Below, piece after piece: positions 45,400-55,234 of a stretch of 64,000 nt of DNA. The translations under genes were made by a program, and so were the position numbers. This DNA comes from Vombatus ursinus (lineage: Eukaryota > Chordata > Mammalia > Diprotodontia > Vombatidae): contig NW_020954581.1 in the NCBI RefSeq assembly GCF_900497805.2, forward strand, positions 1,111,147-1,175,146. The letters are read 5' to 3'. The notes beneath the pieces are model-generated. The model worked only from the letters and a program-made list of their open reading frames with translations. It made no database searches and was not told the origin of the DNA. Position 1 is the stretch's first letter, and each line of letters opens with the position of its first letter.

Positions 45400-46240
45400 A
45401 TACCCCCTAGTGTCAAATCACGTGTTGTAAGTTGTCCAGATATTTAGAGGCTGCAACAGTAGTGTGACTAGACATGATTTGAGGCCTGGCTCACTCTGCT
45501 GGAAGGAGGAGAGACAAGGCTATGTTGTCATCACCAGCACTCTAGATGGAGGGAGGGCCTAGCAGGTTCCAGGACGGCTGAGGCTGAGCAATCTCTCCTG
45601 TAGTCTCCAAAAGACTAGCTCCAAGAACTAGAATTATATATCAACCTACCACCCCTCAAAAGTCTCTGTCCTAGGCATGCAATAGGTCCAGAACAAAAGC
45701 CACTCCCCTGATCACTCTTAAGGGGAAGGGTAGCCCTTCGCTCTCACTTGTCAGCTTAGCACCTCTTCACCAAAAGCTAGCTACACAAAAGACCAACACA
45801 AATAGTGACCCCATTTTTCCAAGCAAAAGAGCAAACAGAAATCAGAGCAGTTCTACACATCAGAATATGCCAAAGGGGACACAAGTGTAAATGAGCTCTT
45901 CATTTGGGAGCAAGAAAAGACCTCTGCCTAACCAGGAGAGGGAGAATGACCTCACCTGAGGAGGTCCTCTCTCAGCAGTCTCTAGAATCACAGGCCCTAC
46001 AGTTTAGCAACATGATGGAAGTACATGTCTGCAGTTTGGTGCACTGCCGTCTGCTATTCAAATTCTTTCTCAATCTCCTCACCTAAGGGTTCCCTTCTGT
46101 GTCTCTCTGAAGAATGTCTTATACCAACACAATAAATCCCTTGCAAAGGTATCAATATTCCCTCTGCTAATCAGGAGTCACATTTTCCTCCACATACAAA
46201 GCAGCATGAAAAACCATCCCAGGCTTGGTTGGAAGGTTAC
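45400..46240. other. unassigned insertion inside the L2
   Basis: About 0.8 kb without recognised coding content. It interrupts an otherwise orderly L2 and has a late AATAAATCCCTTGC (46130), so an old LTR-type element is possible but unproven. Confidence 0.3.
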
Positions 46241-46774
46241 ACAAGGAATAAGAGGAAGGTAGGGAGCCTTCAGGAGAAAATCTAGAATGCAATGCTAGGG
46301 AAGCTAAAGGAAAAAAGAGCATCAAGCCGGAGAGAGTATCTGAAGTATCAAACACAAGTCAGAGTGAATGAGGCCAAAACAGAAACCACTGGATTTTGGC
46401 AACAAGCTCATTTGTGACCTTGGAAAAAATTGTTTCAATAGGAGGAAAGACAGATTATAAGCAGCTGTGGAGTGGGATGGTGAGGAATTAGAGGCAGTGT
46501 AATCTGCTCTTTCCAAAAGTTTTGGCAGTGAATGGGCATGAGAAAGCAAAGGAAATTGTTTGGAAGAGGATGAAGTTCAACCAAAATTTTGTTTTGCCAC
46601 TAGGAGGAATACCAAGTGTATTTGTAAGCTGTAGGGAGAAAGATTTAAGCTGTACGGAGATGGAAATGATTAATGTAGCTGGGTAATGAAAATAACTTTT
46701 GAGATGGGATGAGATAGACATGGGATAGAAGGTACAGATAAAGACATTACCCTGAGTAAGAACTCTACCTTCCA

Positions 46775-47098
46775 CAGTCCATCAACAGGCATTTACTAAC
46801 CATCTGTTATATGCCAAACACTATGCTAGGTGCTGAGAATACAAAGACTATAGTGAAACCCTCACTGCCTTCAAAATGGTTGCAGTCCATCAAAAGATAC
46901 AACATGAATATAGATGAGCATATACAAAAAAAAAACACAAGGTAAATTTGGGGGACATTAGCAGCTGGTGGGAGAGCATCAGAAAAGGCCTCATATATGG
47001 CACTGAGCAGAGTTGTGAAGGAAACAAAGGATTCTGAGGAGAGAGTACATTGGACACTGCAAAGGTGAGGAGGTAAGAGATGAAGTATCTCGTGGGAA
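46775..47098 (-). repeat. L2 LINE 3' end
   Basis: AGGCATTTACTAACCATCTG, TGCTAGGTGCTGAGAATACA, AGAGCATCAGAAAAGGCCTC. Confidence 0.75.
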
Positions 47099-47438
47099 AA
47101 TTCCAGGATCCATAGAGTCCAGGATGCTATGTGTGTTACAGTTTGCCAGAGCCTATAAGCACACCCTACAATAGCCTTTGAGAAGCCATGGTGGCCCAGG
47201 ATGAAATATCCAATCCAAATATGGCACTCTAATAAACTCATGCAATTCCCTTTTCAGTCATTCCCCTCACACCTCAAAGTCTTTTTCTAGGACACACACC
47301 TTGAGTTTGAAATGATGGCAGGGCATCCCCAGTGGAAATGTCCAGGAGGCAGATGGAGATATGAGACTGGAGCTTGGGTAAGAGATCAAGGGTGGCTATA
47401 GAGATTTGAGTCATATTCAGAGAGGCACTAGTTGGGCT
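47099..47438 (+). repeat. 340-bp direct duplication, copy 1
   Basis: Aligns without gaps to 49428-49767 with 9 mismatches (about 97.4% identity). The first 153 bases are identical. The right part (from about 47290) is antisense L2 sequence; the left part is unassigned and contains AATAAACTCATGCAATTCCC. Confidence 0.92.
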
Positions 47439-47439
47439 C

Positions 47440-48010
47440 AGACTTCCAAGCAGTATGAGTGTCTGAAGGACACAGTGTAGTCACAGACAGTGTTTCACAT
47501 AACCAGAAGCTGCATTTTCCAAGTGGCAAAAAGAAGTACTCCATCAGAAGAGGGAAGGAGTAAAAGCTGCTGGCCATCTCATTTATGCACCATAGCTAGC
47601 TGAAAAGTTTCTCTATGTCTAAGGGATCTCTAGATCTGTACTACCAGGAATTTTCCTAAGGGCAGCACTGGAATTCCTTTCCCAATCCAAGAATCTTCAC
47701 TTGACTTCAAGGCATGCTTTTTTTCCCCCACTTTTGTAATTTCTGGTTAATCCTGTTAAGCAGGAATCACTGCATATCTGGCTTTCTGACTCATAATCCG
47801 TTTAACTGTCAAACTGTTCACATGCCTGAAGGCTTTGTGCAAGAAGTATCCTTGTATGCTCCCAGAAAATCAAATAAAATATTTCCACCAAAGAGAATCA
47901 GAAGAATAATACAGTATAAAATTCTAAAGTAACCACTGAATTTTGTTTCTTGACATCTTAAGTTATAGGAATGTATCAAAATATTTCCTAATACTATGTC
48001 ATTCTTAGAC
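47440..48010. other. unassigned intronic DNA
   Basis: No exon or repeat family recognised. Confidence 0.4.
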
Positions 48011-48021
48011 TAATTCACACT

Positions 48022-48140
48022 ATTCTGTCAATCAGTAAGCATTTATTAAGAGCCTGCTATGTCCTGGGTACTATGCTAGGCCCTGGCAAATACAAATACA
48101 AAGGAAGAAAATGCTTGCTCTCAAGACACCTACACTCTAC
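48022..48140 (-). repeat. L2 LINE 3' end
   Basis: AGTAAGCATTTATTAAGAGC, CTATGCTAGGCCCTGGCAAA, GCTCTCAAGACACCTACACT. Confidence 0.78.
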
Positions 48141-48144
48141 TGGA

Positions 48145-48825
48145 GCCCTAAAGTAGTTTCCACCCATATCCCAACCACCCCAGCCTTTTCTTAGCAGCTA
48201 AAACTAAAGGTTAGGGGATTGGGCAGGTAAATATTTGCAGTTGCTAAAATGGGTGAGACCTAGGTAAGCCAGAAGGAACACAGCTGCTAGCAGAAGTTTT
48301 TTCTTCTCTCTGGTGAAGGCTCCCAAACAGGTCACGTTCTTACCAACTCTAAATTTTCCTTAATCTTCACCAGCCTTTTAACTTGTTCTGACCAAGATTT
48401 TACAGTGGCTTCTTCTGCTGCTGTTCACCCAAGAAATTGGCTAGGTCTCTAGATTTGCAGTCACTCCCTATTCTCTATTATAGAATAAAACCATATGCAG
48501 TATTCCTGTTTCAAAATTTCTTTCGCTTTTCTATTACCCAAAAATATATTTTTTAAAAACAGTGGCAGTGGCAGCAGCCACTCCAGAGAACAGTGTTCCC
48601 TGGTGTTTTGTCTCATTGGAGGTAGGGTGAGTGGATTGGTTTTTGTTTTTGCGAAATGCTATTACATTTTGTAAGATTGATTTTTTTTTTTTAATGCTTG
48701 GGCTTTCATGGTATTTTCACCAGTGTAGTTATAAATTTCAAATTTGATACTTTGTTCATCTCAGCATCAGATAATCCTCAGCTGCCTTTTTAAAACTAAC
48801 TTGAGTGAAAATCCATCATCTAAAT
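48145..48825. other. unassigned intronic DNA
   Basis: Nothing recognised; an imperfect hairpin GTGGCAGTGGCAGCAGCCAC lies near 48563-48582. Confidence 0.4.
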
Positions 48826-48827
48826 CA

Positions 48828-49151
48828 GGGGTTTTTACCAATTGGCTTCCTTTGTCATCCTCTGTGTTTTATTTTATGCATTTAAAAGCATTATTCTGGG
48901 AGCAACCAGGTGGTAGCACTCTGGTCTTGGAGTCAGGAGGACTTGAGTTCAAATCTGGCCCCAGACACTTGACACTTACTAGCTGTGTGACTCTAGGCAA
49001 GTCACTTAACCCTGATTGCTTCACCAAAAAAAAAAAACCCAAAAAAACAAAAACAAAAAAAGAAAAAAAGCATTATTCTGAGAAAGGGTCCACAGACTTC
49101 CCCAGACTGCCAGAGGGGTCCAGGGCATTAAAAAAAAAAAAAAGATACTCC
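48828..49151. mobile_element. palindromic DNA-transposon-like element (MITE) split by a SINE
   Basis: The left end is GGGGTTTTTACC; the interior reads TTTTATGCATTTAAAAGCAT and, after the SINE, AAAGGGTCCACAGACTTCCC, CAGACTGCCAGAGGGGTCCA. Same family as 35333 and 50619, in the opposite sense to 35333. Confidence 0.6.
48899..49065 (+). repeat. short tRNA-derived SINE with 15-bp target-site duplication
   Basis: GGAGCAACCAGGTGGTAGCA head, CAGACACTTGACACTTACTA, GTCACTTAACCCTGATTGCT, then an A-rich tail. Flanks AAAAGCATTATTCTG at 48884-48898 and 49066-49080 are identical. Confidence 0.93.
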
Positions 49152-49427
49152 TGATGTAAATGATGTTTTATTTTCTAGCAATATAGGTAGAGAAATATCA
49201 AAATAAAATTACTTCTCTCTAAGCAGATTAAAATTCACTCCAAAGTAGAGATTTGCATGTTCACTTAACTCACTTGTTATGGAATGGTGAAGAAAAGGTA
49301 ATCATTTCTAATAACCATGGAGCTACATTTCTGACATAGGCCAGCCCTCATACCTGGATCATTTAGTGACCAGCCTCTTGGTAATGAACTTCTATCCACC
49401 CTTGGCTAGGCTGGTACTTGGAAAATA

Positions 49428-49767
49428 AATTCCAGGATCCATAGAGTCCAGGATGCTATGTGTGTTACAGTTTGCCAGAGCCTATAAGCACACCCTACAA
49501 TAGCCTTTGAGAAGCCATGGTGGCCCAGGATGAAATATCCAATCCAAATATGGCACTCTAATAAACTCATGCAATTCCCTCTTCAGTCATTCCCCTCACA
49601 CCTCAAAGTCTTTTTCTAGGACACACATCTTGAGTTGGAAATGATGGCAGGGCATCCCCAGTGGAAATGACCAGGAGGCAGATGGAGATATGAGATTGGA
49701 GCTTGGGTAAGAGATCAAGCATGGCTATAGAGATTTGAGTCATATGCAGAGAGGCACTAGTTGGACT
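49428..49767 (+). repeat. 340-bp direct duplication, copy 2
   Basis: Partner of 47099-47438. Here the antisense L2 sequence appears to continue past the right edge (AGAACTGAGCCTTAGGGAAA near 49827), whereas copy 1 leaves L2 sequence at that edge. This copy is therefore the likelier source. Confidence 0.92.
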
Positions 49768-50030
49768 AGAGAACCAATCAGTTCTCTGACAAGGAATGTA
49801 GAGAGAAAAGAACTGAGAGATCTAAGAACTGAGCCTTAGGGAAACTCACATAGTTAGGGAAAGCATGGTGCGGGGAGGGGGATTAGAAGGAAATACGCAA
49901 GAAAGAAAACTTGGAGTACTATTGAACTCAACCAAGAACAAAAACTGTTGAAACAGTAGCAGGTTGAACCATAACCAGATGAAAGCTGGGGACTTCTAGG
50001 AAAACAAGACTAGTTCAAGAGACTCTTGAT
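49768..50030 (-). repeat. L2 LINE continuation, weak
   Basis: GATCTAAGAACTGAGCCTTA and TAGGGAAAGCATGGTGCGGG are placed as in antisense L2 ORF2; identity is low. Confidence 0.45.
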
Positions 50031-50039
50031 TCAGATAAC

Positions 50040-50445
50040 TCCCTCTCACACCCTCCACTTTCTCATCAAAGTCTACTTTCTACCATTCTAGTCAAACTGA
50101 CCTATTTTCTGTTCTTTGGACAGGACAGTCCATTTCCCATCTCTCCTTTGCCTAACTGGTCTTCCATGTTTGAAATCCATTCTTCTCAGAGGAACTCTCA
50201 CTTTCTTCAAAGCAGAATACAGGCCTTTCTGCCAGTTACTAGCACTCTCTGCCTCTTGAAATTATTTTACATTAATTCCCACATGGATAAATTATATTAC
50301 ATGGCACAAGATGTATTTCACACACATCCCCTCCCTTTATTGGCAGGGACCATTTTGTGTTTGTCTCCTTCTACTCAACACCTACCACGGTACCTTACAA
50401 ATAGTAGACACTTGACAAATGTTGAACTGAATAATAGTAAAGTGG
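50040..50445 (+). repeat. L2 LINE 3' end
   Basis: AAGTCTACTTTCTACCATTC, TTATTGGCAGGGACCATTTT, CACCTACCACGGTACCTTAC, ACACTTGACAAATGTTGAAC. Confidence 0.72.
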
Positions 50446-50499
50446 TTTGCTAACTCAACATGGCTGCTTGAAAAGATGATAATTTTATGAATGGACTCC

Positions 50500-50610
50500 C
50501 TTCTCATCTCTCCATTCACAATCCTGTCTTCCTTCAAGATTCTGCTTATATACCATCTCTTCTGTATAGATCCAGTCTTTAAAGTATTCTTTTACTCTTC
50601 AAAACTTCCC
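50500..50610 (+). repeat. L2 LINE fragment
   Basis: CCTGTCTTCCTTCAAGATTC and TATACCATCTCTTCTGTATA; the L2 appears to resume after the MITE with CATCTCCCCCAATAGAAGAT near 50870. Confidence 0.55.
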
Positions 50611-50618
50611 CTAGCAAA

Positions 50619-50792
50619 GGGGTTCTTAATGTGAGGTCTGTGATTCTTTTAAAAAGCATATTTTGACAACTTTCAATATAATTGGTTTTCTTCATTAACC
50701 TAAATATTTTATTTTATGAATGTAAAAACAAAGGGATCCATAAGCTTCACTGGAATGCCAAAAGGACCCAGGACTCAAAAAAGCTTAGGAAT
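50619..50792. mobile_element. DNA-transposon-like (MITE) copy inside L2
   Basis: Left end GGGGTTCTTAATGTGAGGTC; interior ACTTTCAATATAATTGGTTT and GGATCCATAAGCTTCACTGG; right end AAAAAGCTTAGGAATA approximates the inverse of the left end. Confidence 0.6.
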
Positions 50793-50924
50793 ATTGTTCT
50801 TTAACACTTTGATATCTTCTCCGACCCCATCATTCCCTGTTTCGTGTTAAACGTAACCATTCCCTTATCCCATCTCCCCCAATAGAAGATAAGCAAGCCA
50901 AGGCAAGGATCATAGGGTGAATGA

Positions 50925-51070
50925 TTGAGATACATAAGGGACCCCGGGGTCATCTAGTCCATTCCCCTTCATCTTATAGATAAGGAAATAAGCCCAAGGT
51001 CACACAAAGTGGTCAGCAGGGACCCAAGATTCAAATTCAGGTTCTCCGACTCGAAAACTAGCATCTTTCC
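50925..51070 (-). repeat. MIR/THER-type SINE
   Basis: GGGTCATCTAGTCCATTCCC, CCCAAGGTCACACAAAGTGG. Confidence 0.7.
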
Positions 51071-51239
51071 ATCTGTGTACATCTAGCACCATGCCTTATA
51101 CCTAGAATGTACTTAACCAACACTTAATTGAATTATAACACGTTCTTGGCTTGAAAGAGAAGAATATAGGAATATCTACTACACCACCTAGCTACCTCAA
51201 AATAGCAAGTGGCAAACCACTGTATCAGTTTTGTGAGTA

Positions 51240-51245
51240 AGGTGT

Positions 51246-51284
<39 letters not shown>
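51240..51284. repeat. (TG)n microsatellite
   Basis: GTGTGTGTGTTTGTGTGTGT and on, 170 bp before the last exon. Confidence 0.93.
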
Positions 51285-51285
<1 letters not shown>

Positions 51286-51458
51286 CACCCATACCTTGGG
51301 GTGAAGTGAATGGCAGGATTATTCCTATACACTGATTTAAATGTTTGAATGTTTTATTGTATGATAATCTTTTGATTCAAGATAAAATAAGGGTTAAAAG
51401 GTATTCCCAAAAAAAATGTGATTCTCTTTTTAAATCTTTCCATTTATTCCCATGATAG

Positions 51459-51575
<117 letters not shown>

Positions 51576-51813
51576 GTCCACAGAATCCCCTCCTTGTCAC
51601 TGGCAATAACATACCCGCAAGGCCGATGACTCTGTACCCAGTCTTGTTTTGATTGACAATCTACTGTGCCACGATGCTACTAATCTGTGTTTACAAAAGT
51701 TAATTCTCATTTCTATTCTGTTTTGTCATTTGCTTCTCTCTCCACCCTAGGTGGTACTTAAGCTGTGGATTTGATAGTTGAATAAGTCTAGGAAATATAA
51801 GTCTTAACAAACT

Positions 51814-51819
51814 ATTAAA
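51814..51819 (+). promoter_or_regulatory. DDAH1: possible proximal polyadenylation signal (ATTAAA)
   Basis: ATTAAA lies about 240 nt after the stop codon, followed within 30 nt by TTGATTGGAGC. Use of this site would give a short 3' UTR that omits all the repeats downstream. The hexamer is the second commonest mammalian signal, but nothing else confirms use. Confidence 0.3.
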
Positions 51820-51959
51820 GCTTGATTGGAGCAATGGAAGCACTCATCTTAATGACTTAGAGAAAATCCTTTGAGATGCCAGTATATTCAGAAGAATGTC
51901 TTGATCAGATAATCTCTCTTTTCTATGTATCATCTACATATAGTAGGGTTCCTACAGAA

Positions 51960-52028
51960 TTTTTTCCTCTTCTCTCTTTCTCTCTCTTTCTCTCTTTCTT
52001 CTCTCTTTCTCTCTCTCTTTCTTCTCTT

Positions 52029-52077
<49 letters not shown>

Positions 52078-52094
52078 TTCTGTCTCTCTCTCTT

Positions 52095-52126
<32 letters not shown>

Positions 52127-52127
52127 G
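51960..52127 (+). repeat. CU-rich tract in the DDAH1 3' UTR
   Basis: About 168 nt made of CTCTCTTTCT units on the transcript strand. Such tracts carry many UCUU/CUCUCU motifs of the kind bound by PTB-type proteins; binding here is inference. Confidence 0.92.
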
Positions 52128-52139
52128 TTTCTTGATTTT

Positions 52140-52258
52140 GCCCTCTAATAACTTTTGCCTTTTTTGTATCCCTAGCACTTAGTACAGTGCCTGACACATA
52201 GTAGGCACTTAGTACAGTGCCTGACACATAGTATGCACTTAAATGTTTATTGATTATT
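52140..52258 (+). repeat. L2 LINE 3' tip with an internal 30-bp tandem duplication
   Basis: The unit GCACTTAGTACAGTGCCTGA... occurs at 52175-52204 and 52205-52234, identical except for the last base, then GCACTTAAATGTTTATTGA. Confidence 0.85.
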
Positions 52259-52261
52259 GAC

Positions 52262-52345
52262 TATACCAGATCTAGAGTTGGAAGGGACCTCAGAGGCCAT
52301 CTGGTCCAATGCCCTCATTTTACAGATGGGGAAACTGAGGCCTTC
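52262..52345 (-). repeat. MIR/THER SINE fragment
   Basis: AGTTGGAAGGGACCTCAGAG, CCATCTGGTCCAATGCCCTC, ACAGATGGGGAAACTGAGG. Confidence 0.8.
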
Positions 52346-52771
52346 TCTCTTTGTTTTCTGTCGGTTTCTTTTTTTCATTTTTGTCTCCATATCTTTCCCT
52401 CTCCTCTCACAGCCACCTTGACATTGACTCATCTTGGGCCTCTGGGTAGTAAAGCTTTAGCCAATACACCGCCACGCAATTCCACTCTGGCCTCAGTACA
52501 ATCTGCCTCACTATTACAACTTCTGCCTTAAGGAATGGGCAAATGGGCTCCCGAGCAGAATCACAACCAAAATCTGGGTGGCAGCTTGGGAAAGCATTGC
52601 TATGCAGAGGTGCATCAAGACAGGGCTGGCCCCAGAGATTCAAATTCCAGAAGAGTTAGAGGTCCACACCTAAGCAAGCTGCAACCTAGTCTTTCTGATG
52701 ATAACTCAGATTCCCTGTGTGAAAAGTCAAGTGACTATGGCAAGTCTAAGCATTAACATGCTAAGTAGAGA

Positions 52772-53074
52772 TGTGGGGAACCAACAAGAGATGTCTTGAA
52801 GATACCGTACTAACTTTGCATCTTACAAAGTCTTTGTGAGGATATTTACATTTGCATGCTCTTGCCCCCTTGTCGGGCTCCCCATCACTCCGATGGATAC
52901 GTGATCTCACTGAGGTGGGTAGTCCCTTCCCCAGTATATAAGTCTCAACCCATTCATTTCTGCCCATTCCTGTGTGACTCTTATCTGTATCCTCCCATAA
53001 ACCCACCAGTGGGGATCCAATTTGACATGCTAAGGGATTCCTTCTCATATGGGAATCCAGATCATTAGGGGGCA
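52772..53074 (+). mobile_element. possible old solo LTR in the 3' UTR
   Basis: About 300 bp beginning TGTGGGGAACC and ending in CA, with a TATATAAG box near 52936 and a CCCATAAACCC about 60 nt later. The layout suggests a retroviral LTR fossil with no internal region. The ends and family are uncertain and clear target duplications were not seen. Confidence 0.3.
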
Positions 53075-53084
53075 TATTTTTTAA

Positions 53085-54160
53085 AATTAAAAAAAAAGGT
53101 TTTCTTTTCCTTATTTATTAGATTGCTAATTCTGTCCTTCTTGTCTCTCCCAAGAGTCTGTTAGGAAAATAAAAAGTATGCTATTTCCCCCCAAAAAAAG
53201 AATAACATTCAAAAATGAATGTGCATGCTAGTGACATAACTCCAAGGGAATGGAGCATCATGTCCCTGACAAAAGAAGTGATTGGGCAGTCCCTACATGG
53301 TTAACTTGGACTTGAGAGCAGCTTCACATACTAGACAATTTTGTTTTCCAAACTTCCATGAATATTTAAAATGGAATTCAATTAAATGCCATTTCTCCTA
53401 TAACTCTCAGATTACACAATTTCAGACTGACTCAGGCGGCACAAAGGAAAATACTACAGTGAAGTAAGAAGCCATTGTCTTTTTTCTTCAACTTGAAAGA
53501 GTCTGCCCCTACACAGATGAGGGAAATGGTATTTTCCATGGAATGGTGGCTGGTTTCAACATGTTATCAACTTCCTAACCATCTCCACCTTTCCTGTGGA
53601 TTTGGGGATAAGGACAATTCAGAAAACACTTGTTACATTCTTATTATGTTCAGATATTTCTTCCTTGCCAACCTACATGTTTTTTACTCAATCAGCGAAA
53701 AAGACGTAACTGCACCCTTACTCATCCTTGTCTCCCTCACCCATGTGGAACCACCTACAAATACTTTAGCTAGAATATTCAGTGGCCCTCTTAGCAGACA
53801 GCAGGAAGAACTTAACCTTGAAAAACCACTAAGAAAACAAAGTCATGTCATCCTCCACTTGGGCCTACTTATCTTCTCTAAATCTTCATTGCTCAACTTT
53901 TTAATTCTTATCATATGCAGACATCTGATCACGTACATCCTGTAAATGAAACATTTGCTGGTCATTGTTATATTTCAAGTTGTCAGAGGTGAATAATCCC
54001 AAATTCAAATCAAAATAGAGAAGTACCATACAACAAGGGAGAGAATATTGACCATATGTTGAGGGAGGCAAGAAGGAACTTGAACCCAATGGAAATGGTT
54101 AACCCCTTCATGTCAAATCTGGCCAGAGACAAAAGAAGGACTGACTTTAAGAGTTCTATT
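53085..54160 (+). other. DDAH1: unassigned part of the DDAH1 3' UTR
   Basis: No repeat recognised. The 156-codon open frame at 53475-53945 begins at a TTG, not ATG, and resembles nothing known, so I read it as chance. Secondary AATAAA at 53168-53173. Confidence 0.45.
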
Positions 54161-54162
54161 TC

Positions 54163-54195
<33 letters not shown>

Positions 54196-54237
54196 AAGAA
54201 AGAAAGAGAAAGAAAGAAAGGAAGGAAAGAAAGAAAA
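54163..54237 (+). repeat. (GAAA)n tract in the 3' UTR
   Basis: GAAAGAAAGAAAG with GAGAGAGA and GGAAGGAA interruptions, about 75 nt on the transcript strand. Confidence 0.92.
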
Positions 54238-54689
54238 CTTAGTAAGTTTAGTTTAGTAAGAATAACTTCTATTACCTCCATCCATTATCACAATTTGATG
54301 ACCCTGTAACCCTGTCTATTTTTAGTCAATTGCAAGGTGAATAGAATTCTCTCCTCTGAAGCATCCATTCCCCAGAATTTCATTTTGTTCTTCTCTTCTC
54401 CTCTTTTCTCCTCTCCCTCTATCTCAAGAAATGACTTAAAATTGGGGCATCTCTTCCCCAGAGCCTCATCCTGAATTCTTAAATAAACGTCTACATCACA
54501 CATTACATTTCCCTTTTCTGATGCTCTGTGTGACCTGCCTGTTGTGGATATTTAAAATATACACAGAACATATAGTATGTCTTTGACACCAGCCACATAA
54601 CATCCCCCACACTGGTTGATGATGAATTTGTAAGGACAAACAAACTGTAACAAAAATTCCCTTTGACACAATCAAGTCAGTGTTTTATT

Positions 54690-54745
54690 CAAACAGAAAT
54701 TTCAGACATTTTTTCAAATTCAAATAGAAATTTCAGACATTTTTT
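54690..54745 (+). repeat. 31-bp tandem duplication in the 3' UTR
   Basis: CAAACAGAAATTTCAGACAT (54690) and CAAATAGAAATTTCAGACAT (54721), each followed by a T run; 24 of the first 25 bases agree. Confidence 0.85.
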
Positions 54746-55208
54746 AATCAGCAAAATCAAATCAAATAAGGGGAATAAGAATAAATTTCTTTATTTCTTC
54801 AGGTTTTTTCAATTGTGGCAGGTAACTATAGAAACCAACAAACACAAATCTATTACTAGTTATTTTGCTCTTTTTTATCTACTGTGAACAGAATATTAAG
54901 GCCATCTCTTCACCTTATGGGAAAAAATATTTAGCAGATGAATAATGTAACTTGCATAGAGTTGCACGTGAATCTTTATAATTATTCACCATTTAGTATT
55001 GCATTGTTGTACAGCTTGCAAATAGAATTACAATATGGCTCTAGATGTGGTCAGTCTCTCCTGCTGATCATGTCCTTCCAGCCAGTATATTGTTAGCCTC
55101 TTTTTGTGTGCCAAAATCATAAATACCCTAGTCTTTTAGACCAGAGAAATTCTGCACTGATTTTAGTCTCTTGAAATTCCAGTCTTCGATGTAAACCAAT
55201 TATTATGG

Positions 55209-55214
55209 AATAAA
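55209..55214 (+). promoter_or_regulatory. DDAH1: main candidate polyadenylation signal (AATAAA) of DDAH1
   Basis: AATAAA is followed at once by a GU-rich stretch (GTGTCTGTTGTGCTGC), the classic arrangement of a cleavage signal and downstream element. Cleavage would be expected near 55225-55235. The preceding 330 nt contain no recognised repeat, as expected for conserved terminal 3' UTR, and repeat-like DNA resumes downstream. Confidence 0.65.
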
Positions 55215-55234
55215 GTGTCTGTTGTGCTGCAAAT

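Larger units (their letters stand above)
44650..46745 (-). repeat. L2 LINE, about 2 kb span, with insertions
   Basis: Minus-strand translation near 44973-45206 keeps DNSTWISHHHFNLTSLKSD, an L2 ORF2 phrase. Then come GACAAAGCCTTGGGAAACAC (45358) and, further 5' in the element, GGATTTTGGCAACAAGCTCA (46391). A small repeat sits at 45258-45350 and unassigned DNA at about 45400-46240. Confidence 0.72.
51576..55230 (+). other. DDAH1: DDAH1 3' untranslated region (inferred extent)
   Basis: The 3' UTR is inferred to run from the stop codon to about 15 nt past the AATAAA at 55209. DDAH1 messages in mammals are known to have 3' UTRs of several kilobases, so about 3.65 kb is plausible. It holds a CU-rich tract, an L2 tail, a MIR fragment, a possible solo LTR and a GAAA-rich tract; the last 330 nt are free of recognised repeats. 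Earlier candidate signals exist: ATTAAA at 51814-51819 and AATAAA at 53168-53173 and 54482-54487, so shorter isoforms are possible. RNA data would be needed to fix the end. Confidence 0.7.

Noticed and set aside
46807-47241. 144-codon minus-strand open frame
   Set aside because: It spans the join of an L2 3' end and the 340-bp duplicated block, so it cannot be an ancestral gene; no recognised domain.
51876-52227. Overlapping open frames on both strands rich in Ser/Leu/Phe or Arg/Glu/Lys
   Set aside because: They are translations of the CU-rich simple repeat; low complexity in every frame.
53475-53945. The longest open frame of the window (156 codons, + strand) as a gene
   Set aside because: It starts at TTG rather than ATG, lies in the inferred 3' UTR, has no recognisable domain and no splice or promoter support.
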